Notes: generated by a model from the letters alone, not told the origin. A stretch of DNA of 64,000 bases from DATCMH01 sp036563505 (GCA_036563505.1 DATCMH010000001.1:67598-131597); one strand, 5' to 3'. Counted from the stretch's first letter, positions 1 through 7,882 are shown. Translations and numbers: made by a program.

Positions 1-943
1 GGGCGGCGAGATCCGGGTTGAGACCGCGCCGGGCCAGGGCAGCGCCTTCATGGCGCGCCTGCCCCTGCCGGAGGCCGACGCGTCGCGCCCGCGCCCGAGC
101 GTCCCCCGCGCCATGGCGGGCAAGGACGTGCTCATCCTCGCCCGCTCGCCCTTCGAAGCGCCGTTCCTGGCGCGGCGGCTGCGCGAGGCCGGCGCGGTCG
201 TGACGCTGACCGGCGATCCGGTGGACGCCCTCGCGCGCGTCGCGGTCGCGCCCTGCGACCTCCTCATCGCCGATTGCGCCCTCGGGCTGGAAATCGTCCG
301 GGAGGTCGGCCACGAGGCGCGCCAGGCGGGCGTCGCCCGCACCATCGTGCTGCTCTCTCCCTATGACCGGCGCGATTTCGGCGCGCCGACGGCCGCGGGC
401 TTCGACGGCTACCTCGTCAAGCCCGTGCGCCCCCGCTCCCTCTACGAGCGCCTCGCCCGCAGCAAGGGGGAGCCGATGCAGGAGCCGGGCCCGAGCCGCC
501 TCCCCGGTCCGCGCCGGCGCCGGCCCGAGACCACCGCCCGGGTTCTGCTCGCGGAAGACAACGACATCAACGCCCTGCTTGCCCTGAAGAGCCTGGAGAA
601 GCTCGGCGCGATCGTGGACTGGGCGAAGAACGGCGAGGAGGCGCTCGCGCTGACGGAGGCCTCCTTCTCCGGCGTGCGTCCGGCCTACGACCTCGTGCTC
701 ATGGACATCCGGATGCCCGTGCTCGACGGCCTGGAGGCGACGCGGCGCATCCGCCGCCTCGAGGAGGCGCTCGGCCGCCGCGAGCCGTCCCGCATCGTCG
801 CGCTCACCGCCAATGCGGGCAAAGAGGACGAGGTCGCGACGACAGAGGCGGGCTTCGACGGGCTTTTGGCCAAGCCCTTCGAATTCCAGGCCCTGTCGGG
901 TCTTCTCGAGTCAGCCCGGCCGGCGCTCGCCAAAGCCTCCTGA
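1..943 (+). CDS. Hybrid sensor histidine kinase, C-terminal part (gene cut by window start)
   Basis: The frame is open from base 2, so the gene starts outside the window. The first 22 codons (GGEIRVETAPGQGSAF..LPL) match the last glycine box of a histidine-kinase ATPase domain, which is why the ATG at 50 is not the start. Two receiver domains follow, about residues 38-150 and 180-305 counted from base 2. The second is canonical: acidic pair in LLAEDND, phospho-acceptor Asp in LMDIRMP, Thr in ALTAN and Lys in LAKPF. The first lacks the N-terminal acidic pair (it reads VLILARS) but keeps an Asp in LIADCAL and a Lys in LVKPV, so it may be a pseudo-receiver. The protein probably relays phosphate from an unseen sensor; its signal and partner cannot be told here. 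Confidence 0.85.
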   Translation, partial: GGEIRVETAPGQGSAFMARLPLPEADASRPRPSVPRAMAGKDVLILARSPFEAPFLARRLREAGAVVTLTGDPVDALARVAVAPCDLLIADCALGLEIVREVGHEARQAGVARTIVLLSPYDRRDFGAPTAAGFDGYLVKPVRPRSLYERLARSKGEPMQEPGPSRLPGPRRRRPETTARVLLAEDNDINALLALKSLEKLGAIVDWAKNGEEALALTEASFSGVRPAYDLVLMDIRMPVLDGLEATRRIRRLEEALGRREPSRIVALTANAGKEDEVATTEAGFDGLLAKPFEFQALSGLLESARPALAKAS

Positions 944-1007
944 CACCCGTCGGCGATGGGATCGCGGGGCTGTTGCGGTTTCGCTCGGGCGGCTCACCCC
1001 GGCCCAC

Positions 1008-1043
1008 GTGACAATTGTCACATTCCTGTCGGACGGCTATGTT
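1008..1043 (+). promoter_or_regulatory. Putative sigma-70-type promoter overlapped by a perfect 14-bp palindrome
   Basis: TTGTCA at 1015-1020 and TATGTT at 1038-1043 are 17 bases apart, a good fit to -35 and -10 boxes. The -35 box lies in the perfect palindrome GTGACAATTGTCAC (1008-1021). The site lies 68 bp before the OlsB-like gene. A palindrome on a -35 box suggests a repressor site, but the regulator is unknown. Confidence 0.5.
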
Positions 1044-1111
1044 GATGTCACGGACGAAGGCGGTCCACCGCGCGGAGCGCGCGGTCGACGAGGTCGCCGA
1101 GCGAGGCATCC

Positions 1112-2062
1112 ATGACGCATCGGTTCGCGCGGGCCGCGTCCGACCGGCCGGCCCACCCGGCCCTCTCCTTCCTGAGGCCGCTGCCTTTCGCGCGGCCGGG
1201 TCTGGCGCGCATGCCGAGCTTCGGACGGCCGGTGCGCGATCACGGCGCCCTCGATCCCGTGCTCGGCCGCCTCGGCAGCCTGGAAGTCCGGCTCGCCACG
1301 ACGGCCAAAGAGATTCGCCGCGCCCAGCGCCTGCGCTTCAAGGTGTTCTACGACGAGATGTCGGCCCTGCCGAACGGCACCGCCCTCTTCTCGCGCCGCG
1401 ACGTCGACGAATACGACGCCTTATGCGACCACCTCCTCGTCATCGATCACGAGGCGCCGCGCAAAGCCTTCCGCAAGGCCAAGCCGAAGGTGGTCGGCAC
1501 CTATCGGCTCCTGCGCCAGGATGTGGCCGACCGGCATTTCGGCTTCTACACCGCGGGCGAGTACGACATCGCGCCCCTGATCGAGGCGAACCCGACGGCG
1601 CGGTTCCTCGAACTCGGCCGCTCCTGCGTGCTCAAGCCCTACCGCACGAAGCGCACGGTGGAACTGCTCTGGCAGGGCATCTGGGCCTACGTGGTCCATC
1701 ACCGGATCGACGTGATGATCGGCTGCGCCAGCCTGGAGGGCACGGACCCGAAGCGCCTGGCTCTGCCTCTCAGCTTCCTGCATCACTTCGCGCGGGCGCC
1801 CGAGGCCTGGCAGGCGCGAGCGGTGCCCGAGCGCTACGTCGCCATGAACCTCCTCGCCAAAGAGGCGGTGAACGCGAAGGAAGCGCTCCACGCGCTGCCG
1901 CCCCTCATCAAGGGCTATCTGCGCCTCGGGGCGACCTTCGGCGACGGCGCCGTGATCGATCGGCAGTTCGGCACGACGGACGTTCTCGTGATCTTGCCGG
2001 TGGCCGCGATCAGCAAGCGTTACATCGATTATTTCGGGCCGGGCGTGAAAGCCGCGGCCTGA
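1112..2062 (+). CDS. OlsB-like N-acyltransferase (ornithine lipid synthesis, first step)
   Basis: A 316-residue protein of the GNAT-like hemolysin/OlsB family (Acetyltransf_5). Family members transfer a 3-hydroxyacyl chain from acyl carrier protein to the alpha-amine of ornithine, giving lyso-ornithine lipid at the cytoplasmic membrane. The core from about residue 50 shows the family features: AQRLRFKVFYDEM near the start of the acyltransferase fold, LELGRSCVLKPYRTKRTVELL in the acyl-donor site, and GCASLEGTDP further on. The first 45 residues are a proline- and arginine-rich extension; ATG 1211 is an alternative start. No olsA gene is next to it, although a plsC-type acyltransferase lies at 15444-16187. 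A related N-acyl amino-acid or N-acyltyrosine synthase cannot be excluded. Confidence 0.68.
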   Translation: MTHRFARAASDRPAHPALSFLRPLPFARPGLARMPSFGRPVRDHGALDPVLGRLGSLEVRLATTAKEIRRAQRLRFKVFYDEMSALPNGTALFSRRDVDEYDALCDHLLVIDHEAPRKAFRKAKPKVVGTYRLLRQDVADRHFGFYTAGEYDIAPLIEANPTARFLELGRSCVLKPYRTKRTVELLWQGIWAYVVHHRIDVMIGCASLEGTDPKRLALPLSFLHHFARAPEAWQARAVPERYVAMNLLAKEAVNAKEALHALPPLIKGYLRLGATFGDGAVIDRQFGTTDVLVILPVAAISKRYIDYFGPGVKAAA

Positions 2063-2231
2063 CCGCGCGAGTGCTGATCAAGCCTGTTTCAGCCGCCGTC
2101 GTTGCAGGCGCGGGCGCCGTGTGGGCGCATGACCTTCTCTCCGGTTCCGCTCCGATCTGGAGCGATGGGAGGAGGCTAGGCCCGGACGGAGCGCCGATCC
2201 GTGAGCCGGCGCACATGAGAAGCGGGCTAAG

Positions 2232-3107
2232 TCAGCCGCGCCCCTCCCCTTCGGACCACAGGGCCGCCAAGCCCTCCCGATAGGTCGGGTAGAGCAGGCG
2301 AACCCCGAGTTCCTCACGCAAACGTCGGTTCGAGACGCGCTTGTTCTCGCCGTAGAAGCTTCGTGCCATCGGTGACAGTTCGGCCTCGTCGAAGGGGATC
2401 TCGGGCGGAGGCGCGACCTCCATCAGCGTCGCCGCGTAGGCCACCACGTCCTGCGGCGGGGCGGGCTCGTCGTCGGCAAGGTTGTAGATGCCGCCCGGCC
2501 GCGGCCGGTCGAGGGAGGCCGCGAGCGCCGCGCCGATGTCGTCGACGTGGATGCGATTGAAGACCTGACCCGGCTTCACGATGCGCTTCGCCGTCCCCTC
2601 CGCGAGGTTCGCGAGCGCGTTGCGCCCCGGTCCGTAGATGCCGGCGATGCGAAAGACCTGGACGGGCGTTCCGGACCTCTCGCCGAAGCCGAGCCACGCG
2701 ATCTCCGCGTCGAGGCGCGCCCGCGAGCGACCGCTCGACGGCCGCGGTGGCGTCCCTTCGTCGACGAGCCCTCCGCCGTGATCGCCGTAGACGCCGACCG
2801 TCGAGAGATAGCCGATCCAGCGCAGGCCCTTGGCCCGCGCGAGAGCGCCGGCGTGGGCTTGCAGGAGTGGATCACCCTTGGGCCCTGGGGGTGCCGAGAC
2901 GAGGAGCGCTTCGGCGCCGGCCAGGATCTCGTCGAGGGCTGGGTCCTTCGCCTCTGGTCCGAAGGCGACGGCTGGTAGTCCCTCGGCCGAGAGCGCGGCC
3001 GCCTTCTCAGGGGTTCGCACCGTGCCGGTCACGGCGCTGAAGCGCGAGCGGTGGCGCTCGATGAAGCGCTGGGCGCTGTAGCCGAGGCCGATGACGACGA
3101 GCCTCAT
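2232..3107 (-). CDS. SDR-family NAD(P)-dependent epimerase/dehydratase-like protein
   Basis: A 291-residue Rossmann-fold protein. The start MRLVVIGLGYSAQRF carries the nucleotide-binding glycine motif G-x-G-x-x-A, and LSTVGVYGDHGG and FRIAGIYGPGRNAL match the active-site and substrate regions of the extended SDR family (YeeZ-like). I chose the ATG at 3107: it overlaps the queG stop in an ATGA junction and places the nucleotide motif at the very N-terminus, whereas the longer frame adds 12 unrelated residues. It is the last gene of the GST-queG-SDR minus-strand operon. Substrate unknown; the classic Tyr-x3-Lys is replaced by VYGDHGG, so catalysis may be altered. Confidence 0.72.
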   Translation of the reverse strand: MRLVVIGLGYSAQRFIERHRSRFSAVTGTVRTPEKAAALSAEGLPAVAFGPEAKDPALDEILAGAEALLVSAPPGPKGDPLLQAHAGALARAKGLRWIGYLSTVGVYGDHGGGLVDEGTPPRPSSGRSRARLDAEIAWLGFGERSGTPVQVFRIAGIYGPGRNALANLAEGTAKRIVKPGQVFNRIHVDDIGAALAASLDRPRPGGIYNLADDEPAPPQDVVAYAATLMEVAPPPEIPFDEAELSPMARSFYGENKRVSNRRLREELGVRLLYPTYREGLAALWSEGEGRG

Positions 3108-4237
3108 GCTGCAGCCTTCGTCAGCGCCAGCGCCGCCTCCCATTCCTCCCTCACGTCCGGATCGGTCTCGATCGGCGTGAAGCGGGCGGCAACGCCTGCG
3201 AAGCGGGCCGGCGGGACGAGCCGCGACAGGGCCCAGACCGCCGCGCCGCGCACCACCGGCGCGGGGTCGAGCAGGCAGCGCTCCGCCTCCGCGGCGAGGG
3301 CGGGGTCACCGGAATTGCCGATGGCGATCAGCACGTTGCGCAGAAAGCGGTCCCGCCCGGTGCGCTTGATGGGGGTGCCCGCGAAACGCTGCCGGAATGC
3401 CGTGTCGTCGAGACGGGCCAGCTCACGGAGCGGGGGCGCGGCCAGATCCTCCCGCGCGGCGATCTTGGCCTCGCGACCGGCTTTCGCGAACTTGTTCCAG
3501 GGGCACACGGCGAGGCAGTCGTCGCAGCCGAAGACCCGGTTGCCGATGAGCGGGCGCAGCGCCCGGTCAATCGGCCCGTGATGCTCGATCGTGAGATAGG
3601 CGATGCAGCGGCGGCTATCGAGGGCGTAAGGCGCAGGGAAGGCGTCGGTCGGGCAAATGTCGAGGCAGCGCCGGCAGGAGCCGCAATGGTCTCGGGCCGG
3701 CGCGTCCGGGGGGAGCTCCGCCGTCGTGAGGATCACGCCGAGCAGCAGCCAGGGCCCGAGGTCCCGCGAGACGAGGACGCTGTGCTTGCCCTGCCAGCCG
3801 AGACCGGCCGCCTGGGCCAGGGGCTTTTCCATGAGCGGGGCCGTGTCCACGAACACCTTGACGTCGGCGCCGGCCTTCGCGGCGAGAAAGCCCGCGAGTT
3901 CCTTGAGCTTGCCCTTGATGACGTCGTGGTAGTCGCGCCGCTGCGCGTAGGTCGCCACCGCTCCTCGGTCCGCCAGGCGGGTGAGGGCGAGCGGGTCGCC
4001 GTCCGGGGCGGCGCTGAGCCCGAGGACGACGGCGCTGCGCGCCTCGGCCCAGAGCCTCTGAGGCGCTCCGCGCCGCTCGGTCCCCTCCGCCATCCAGGCC
4101 ATGTCGGCGTGGTGGCCTGCTTCAATCCAGCCCCTGAGGCGTGCGGTGAAATCGGTGCCCACGCCGAGAGTGGCCACGCGCAGGGCATCGAAGCCCAGCG
4201 CTCCAGCCCGCTCGGCGAACGCGCCTTTGAGCGCCAC
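3104..4237 (-). CDS. queG: Epoxyqueuosine reductase QueG
   Basis: A 377-residue cobalamin- and iron-sulfur-dependent enzyme for the last step of queuosine synthesis, reducing epoxyqueuosine to queuosine in the wobble position of certain tRNAs. Seen in sequence: the DUF1730 N-terminal region, a first 4Fe-4S cluster CGSCRRCLDICPT near residue 200, a second one CDDCLAVCPWN near 250, and a HEAT-like C-terminus (RNVLIAIGNSG, RGAAVWALSRL). I use the GTG at 4237, which begins VALKGAFAERAGALGF and lies 5 bp after the GST stop; a longer ATG frame would overlap the GST gene by 130 bp and has no family similarity. Translation is probably coupled to the upstream GST and the downstream SDR gene. Confidence 0.93.
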   Translation of the reverse strand: MALKGAFAERAGALGFDALRVATLGVGTDFTARLRGWIEAGHHADMAWMAEGTERRGAPQRLWAEARSAVVLGLSAAPDGDPLALTRLADRGAVATYAQRRDYHDVIKGKLKELAGFLAAKAGADVKVFVDTAPLMEKPLAQAAGLGWQGKHSVLVSRDLGPWLLLGVILTTAELPPDAPARDHCGSCRRCLDICPTDAFPAPYALDSRRCIAYLTIEHHGPIDRALRPLIGNRVFGCDDCLAVCPWNKFAKAGREAKIAAREDLAAPPLRELARLDDTAFRQRFAGTPIKRTGRDRFLRNVLIAIGNSGDPALAAEAERCLLDPAPVVRGAAVWALSRLVPPARFAGVAARFTPIETDPDVREEWEAALALTKAAA

Positions 4238-4242
4238 GCCGC

Positions 4243-4935
4243 TCAGAAGTCGAGGTTGGCGTAGGTCGCGGCCGGCGCCATGCCCGGCACCCGATCGCCC
4301 AAGATGGCGCGGAAGGCCGGCCGGGACTTCACCCGGGCGTACCAGTTCCTCGCCGTTTCGTCCTCGTCCCATGGCACGTCGCCGAGATAATCCGCGCAGG
4401 ACAGGTGGGCTGCCGCGGCGAGATCCGCATAGGTCAGATCGTCGCCCGCGAGCCAGTTCCGGGTCGCGATGAGATAGCCGATGTATTTCAGATGATAGCG
4501 CACGTTGGCGCGCGCCGCACGGATCGCTCCCATGTCCGGCGGGCCGCCACCGAGATCGGGCGCCATGAAGCGCTTGTAGATTTTCTCCGTGACGAGATAG
4601 CTCGTGACCTCATCGTTGAACTTGATCAGGAACCACTCGAGAAGCCGGCGCACCTCGACCCGCTCCGCGGGACCGTTCGGCAGGAGCCGCCGGCCCGAGA
4701 GCCCGAGCCCCCGCGTCTCGTCGAGATATTCCGCGATCACGCCGGCGCCGGGCACCGCGAGGCCGCTCTCCTCGACGAAGACGGGCGTCGCCCCGCTCGG
4801 ATTGAGCGCCAGGAATTCCGGACGCCGCTCCCAGGGGCGCTCCTCGACGAGGCGCGGCTCCATCGTCATCTCGGCGAGGACGAGGCGCACGAAGCGGGAT
4901 TGCGGGCAGAACGCGTATTGGTGGAGGGTTGCCAT
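4243..4935 (-). CDS. Glutathione S-transferase family protein
   Basis: A 230-residue cytosolic GST. The N-terminal thioredoxin-like domain begins MATLHQYAFCPQSRFVRLVL, with a Cys-Pro-x-Ser motif at residues 10-13 where many bacterial GSTs hold the catalytic residue, and has the cis-proline in NPSGATPVFVEE. The all-alpha C-terminal domain contains LAGDDLTYADLAAAAHLS, the usual N-capping box with Asp. The gene heads the operon with queG and the SDR gene, and is divergent from uppP. Its substrate cannot be inferred; conjugation or peroxide reduction is typical for the family. Confidence 0.85.
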   Translation of the reverse strand: MATLHQYAFCPQSRFVRLVLAEMTMEPRLVEERPWERRPEFLALNPSGATPVFVEESGLAVPGAGVIAEYLDETRGLGLSGRRLLPNGPAERVEVRRLLEWFLIKFNDEVTSYLVTEKIYKRFMAPDLGGGPPDMGAIRAARANVRYHLKYIGYLIATRNWLAGDDLTYADLAAAAHLSCADYLGDVPWDEDETARNWYARVKSRPAFRAILGDRVPGMAPAATYANLDF

Positions 4936-4968
4936 GAACGGGGTCTGAACACGGGCAGGCGGGCGGCA

Positions 4969-4988
4969 TTAAGGCCGGGTGACCTTAA
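4969..4988. promoter_or_regulatory. Inverted repeat in the GST-uppP divergent region
   Basis: TTAAGG (4969-4974) and CCTTAA (4983-4988) form a 6-bp inverted repeat with an 8-base centre, between the divergent starts of the GST gene and uppP. It may be an operator or simply chance; no promoter boxes of good quality flank it. Confidence 0.25.
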
Positions 4989-5111
4989 CGGCGGGTAACG
5001 GTCCGGGAACGCATCGGGTGATAGGCGTGCCCCTGGCCTATACACAGGCCGACGCCGGGGATCGATTCGCTCCCGCGTCCGATGCAGCGCTGAACCGGCT
5101 GGACCTCTCTC

Positions 5112-5915
5112 ATGAACGTGACGCAGCTCCTGCAAGCCCTGTTCCTCGGCTTCATCGAGGGCCTGACGGAGTTCCTGCCCGTCTCGTCGACCGGTCACCT
5201 CCTGCTCGTCGGCCACTTCCTAGGCTTTCAGTCGACCGGCAAGACCTTCGAGGTGCTGGTCCAGCTCGGCGCCATCCTGGCGATCCTGCTCGTCTACTTT
5301 CACCGGCTCTGGGCGATCGCCAAGGCCCTGCCGAGCGATCCCAACGCCCGCCGCTTCGTGATCGGCGTGCTCGCCGCCTTCCTGCCGGCGGCGCTGATCG
5401 GCGCGGTCCTGCACGGCTTCATCAAGGGCGTGCTCTTCGACCCCTTCGTCGTCTGCATCGCGCTGATCGTGGGCGGCCTCGTACTCCTCATGCTCGACGA
5501 GTTCCGCTTCGCCGAGACGCATGACGACGCCACGCGCTTCCCGCTCTCGATGTACGTGAAGATCGGCTTCATCCAGTGCCTCGCCATGGTGCCGGGCGTC
5601 TCGCGCTCGGGCGCCACCATCGTCGGGGGCATGCTGCTCGGCGCCACGAAGCGGGCGGCGGCCGAGTTCTCCTTCTTCCTCGCCATGCCCACCATGGCCG
5701 GGGCCTTCACCTACGATCTTCTCAAAAACTACAAGCTCCTCAGCTTCAACGACGGCGCGCTGATTGTCGTCGGCTTCGTCGCGGCCTTCGTCTCGGCGCT
5801 CATCGTGGTGCGCGGCTTCCTCGACTACGTCTCCCGGCACGGCTTCGCGTTGTTTGCCTGGTGGCGCATCATCGTCGGCGCGGCGGGCCTCGCCGGGCTC
5901 TTGGTCTTCGGCTGA
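5112..5915 (+). CDS. uppP: Undecaprenyl-diphosphatase UppP (BacA)
   Basis: A 267-residue polytopic membrane enzyme that removes a phosphate from undecaprenyl pyrophosphate so that the lipid carrier for peptidoglycan and other envelope polymers can be reused; extra copies give bacitracin resistance. Both family signatures are present: FIEGLTEFLPVSSTGHL at residues 15-31, and PGVSRSGATI near 160, which with the first motif forms the active site. Length is normal (about 265-275). The ATG at 5112 puts the first helix at the N-terminus. It stands alone, with the frameshifted nucleotidyltransferase 21 bp downstream. Confidence 0.95.
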   Translation: MNVTQLLQALFLGFIEGLTEFLPVSSTGHLLLVGHFLGFQSTGKTFEVLVQLGAILAILLVYFHRLWAIAKALPSDPNARRFVIGVLAAFLPAALIGAVLHGFIKGVLFDPFVVCIALIVGGLVLLMLDEFRFAETHDDATRFPLSMYVKIGFIQCLAMVPGVSRSGATIVGGMLLGATKRAAAEFSFFLAMPTMAGAFTYDLLKNYKLLSFNDGALIVVGFVAAFVSALIVVRGFLDYVSRHGFALFAWWRIIVGAAGLAGLLVFG

Positions 5916-5936
5916 GCGGGCGCTACATCGAGGGTC

Positions 5937-6234
5937 ATGACCCGGGACGAAGCGATCGAGGCCCTCCGGCGGGAAGCGGACGCCCTGCGCGCGCAGGGGG
6001 GCGACGGCCCTTTACCTCTTCGGCTCGACGGCGCGAGGCGCGGCGACGCCTCAGAGCGATTTGGACGTGTTCATCGGTTACGATCGCGGCCGGCCTTTCA
6101 CCCTCTTCGATCTCGTGGGAATGCAGCACTTCTTGAATGACCAACTCGGCACCGTCGTCGATTTAACGACGCGGGACAGTTTGCATCCTCTCCTGAAGAG
6201 CGACATCGAGGCGTCGGCCATCCAGGTATTTTGA
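5937..6234 (+). pseudogene. MNT-type nucleotidyltransferase (MntA-like), frameshifted in a G6 run
   Basis: Frame 1 from ATG 5937 gives MTRDEAIEALRREADALRAQG. After the six-G run at 5996-6001 the homology continues one base out of frame as ATALYLFGSTARGAATPQSD, then DVFIGYD, VVDLTTRD and SAIQVF, ending at TGA 6232-6234. Together this is a full-length minimal nucleotidyltransferase (about 99 residues) with the G-S-T-A-R-G and S-D-x-D catalytic motifs and a third Asp. In frame 1 alone it would give a 67-residue protein without an active site. Such proteins usually pair with a HEPN toxin and act as AMP-adding antitoxins; no HEPN gene is adjacent. The extra G may be a true mutation, slippage-based switching or a read error. 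Confidence 0.75.
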
Positions 6235-6247
6235 GAGCACATCTCGA

Positions 6248-6487
6248 ATGACCACCCGCGACACCGCCATCGCCGTCGTGACCGCTGTCAGCGCAGGCCT
6301 CTTAGCCGCGACCCTCGCCGTCATCCTGGCTTTTGCCGCCCCGCGCGCCGCGGCCGATCCCGCGCCGGGCTGCGCCGAATGGACGGACGGGTGCCGGGTC
6401 TGCCAGCGCACGGCTCAAGGCCCGGCCTGCTCGACGCCGGGCATCGCCTGCCAGGTCGGCCCGACCCGCTGCCTGCGGCGGTCCTAA
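6248..6487 (+). CDS. Small Cys-rich exported or membrane-anchored protein, unknown function
   Basis: 79 residues. An N-terminal hydrophobic segment (about residues 7-31, ending in APRAAADPA) looks like a signal peptide or anchor. The mature part holds six cysteines in about 45 residues (CAEWTDGCRVCQ, GPACSTPGIACQVG, RCLRRS), which suggests disulfides in the periplasm. The gene begins 14 bp after the broken nucleotidyltransferase, and its stop overlaps the stop of convergent nth by a few bases. I do not recognise a named family; short EWTDGCRVC-type proteins seem familiar from Rhizobiales, but that is from memory. Confidence 0.6.
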   Translation: MTTRDTAIAVVTAVSAGLLAATLAVILAFAAPRAAADPAPGCAEWTDGCRVCQRTAQGPACSTPGIACQVGPTRCLRRS

Positions 6488-7266
6488 GGCGCCGGCGTCT
6501 TCGGCTCGAAGCGGCAGAGGTCGATGATAGGGCAGCGCCAGCACTCGGGCTTGCGCGCCTTGCACACGTAGCGCCCGTGCAGGATCAGCCAATGATGGGC
6601 GTTGAGCAGGTAGTCGGGCGGGACGATCCGCTCGAGCCCGTCCTGGACCTGGTCCGGCGTCGCGCCCGGCGCCAGCGGGATGCGGTTCGAGACCCGGAAG
6701 ATATGGGTGTCGACGGCGATGCGGGGCTGGCCGAAGGCGACGTTGACGACGACGCTCGCGGTCTTGCGCCCCACGCCCGGCAGGGCCCGCAGGAGTTCGA
6801 GGTCAGGCGGCACCTCGCCGCCGTGCTGGTCGAGCAGAAGTTGCGAGAGCGCGATGACGTTCTTCGCCTTGTTGCGGTAGAGTCCGATGGTGCGGATGTG
6901 CTCGCGCACCACGTCCTCGCCCAGCGCCAGCATGGCCCGCGGGTGATCGGCCTTGGCAAACAGCGGCCGGGTCGCGAGATTCACGCCCTTGTCGGTGGCC
7001 TGGGCCGAGAGCACCACCGCGACGAGGAGGGTGTAAGGGTTGATGTATTCGAGCTCCGCGCGCGGCTCAGGCATCGCCGCGCTCAGGCGCCCGAAGATTT
7101 CGGCGACGGTGGCCGCATCGACGGGTTTCGGTCCGCGCCGGCGGCGCGCCTTGGGCTTCGCGCGGCCCTTGAGCGGCGCGACGAGCACGCCACTCGCTTC
7201 GCCCGTCGACCGCGCGGCCATTCGTCTCGCGCCCTTGGGGGGCCTCGGTGCCTTAACCTCGCTCAT
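6484..7266 (-). CDS. nth: Endonuclease III (DNA glycosylase/AP lyase)
   Basis: 260 residues. It removes oxidised pyrimidines and cuts at abasic sites in base excision repair. Seen: the helix-hairpin-helix and catalytic region LRALPGVGRKTASVVVNVAF with the catalytic Lys in GVGRKTA, the catalytic Asp in AVDTHIFRV, and the C-terminal 4Fe-4S loop with spacing C-x6-C-x2-C-x5-C (CKARKPECWRCPIIDLC). An arginine- and lysine-rich extension of about 45 residues precedes the core, common in Rhizobiales homologues; ATG 7221 would trim 15 of these. The gene is divergent from the DUF2244 gene with only 20 bp between the starts. Confidence 0.95.
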   Translation of the reverse strand: MSEVKAPRPPKGARRMAARSTGEASGVLVAPLKGRAKPKARRRRGPKPVDAATVAEIFGRLSAAMPEPRAELEYINPYTLLVAVVLSAQATDKGVNLATRPLFAKADHPRAMLALGEDVVREHIRTIGLYRNKAKNVIALSQLLLDQHGGEVPPDLELLRALPGVGRKTASVVVNVAFGQPRIAVDTHIFRVSNRIPLAPGATPDQVQDGLERIVPPDYLLNAHHWLILHGRYVCKARKPECWRCPIIDLCRFEPKTPAP

Positions 7267-7274
7267 GAGCGCGT

Positions 7275-7280
7275 TATATT
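7275..7280 (+). promoter_or_regulatory. Possible -10 box placing the DUF2244 transcript start at its ATG
   Basis: TATATT ends 6 bp before the ATG at 7287, there is no Shine-Dalgarno sequence between, and the region upstream is the nth start. This layout fits a leaderless mRNA. The -35 region is poor (around CTTAAC), so the call is weak. Confidence 0.3.
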
Positions 7281-7286
7281 GAGCCC

Positions 7287-7796
7287 ATGGAGAGCGGCAA
7301 GCGACCCGACGACGCTGCCGAGCGCTTCGAGCGGCCCGTGTTCAGCGCCGTCATCCGGCCGCACCGGTCGCTCGGCCAGGAAGCGTTCCGCACCGTCATG
7401 ACCCTGTGCTGCCTCGCGACGATCGTCGCGAGCGTACCTTTCGTCGTGCTCGGCTTCTGGCCCGTGGCGGGCTTCTTCGGCCTCGACCTCCTGGCGCTCT
7501 ACATCGCCTTCCGCGTCAGCTACCGCCGCGCCGACGCGTTCGAGGAACTGGTGCTCACGCCGATCGAGCTGTTGATGCGCCAGGTGACCCATCGCGGCGT
7601 CGCCCGGGAATGGCGCTTCAATCCGCTCTGGACCCGCCTCGACCGCGAGCAGGACGACGAGTTCGGGCTCCTGCGCCTCGCCGTCACCCATCGCGGCGAG
7701 CGCGTCGTCGTGGCCCGGGACCTCTCGCCCCACGAGCGTGAGAGCTTCGCCGACGCGTTGTCGAAGGCCCTGGCCGACGTGAAGAAGGGCGCCTGA
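7287..7796 (+). CDS. DUF2244 family membrane protein
   Basis: 169 residues with two adjacent membrane helices (about 36-78: LCCLATIVASVPFVVLGFWP then FFGLDLLALYIAFRVSY) followed by a soluble domain with VTHRGVAREWRFNPLWTRLD. This architecture and the RPHRSL..GF motif before the helices match DUF2244, a family common in Alphaproteobacteria with no proven role. Start: the ATG at 7287 has no ribosome-binding site, see the putative -10 box at 7275. It is divergent from nth and probably single. The association with nth is conserved in many Rhizobiales as far as I recall, but this does not define a function. Confidence 0.8.
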   Translation: MESGKRPDDAAERFERPVFSAVIRPHRSLGQEAFRTVMTLCCLATIVASVPFVVLGFWPVAGFFGLDLLALYIAFRVSYRRADAFEELVLTPIELLMRQVTHRGVAREWRFNPLWTRLDREQDDEFGLLRLAVTHRGERVVVARDLSPHERESFADALSKALADVKKGA

Positions 7797-7882
7797 CCGC
7801 AGCCGGTGGACGGGCGCAGGAATCGGGTGTCGCGGGCGCACCGGTCCTGGTTTAGTTCGGCTCACGACCGGAGCCTGCCCCC

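Noticed and set aside
50..943. Reading the first gene as a complete protein from ATG 50
   Set aside because: The frame is open to base 2 and the upstream codons match the end of a histidine-kinase ATPase domain.
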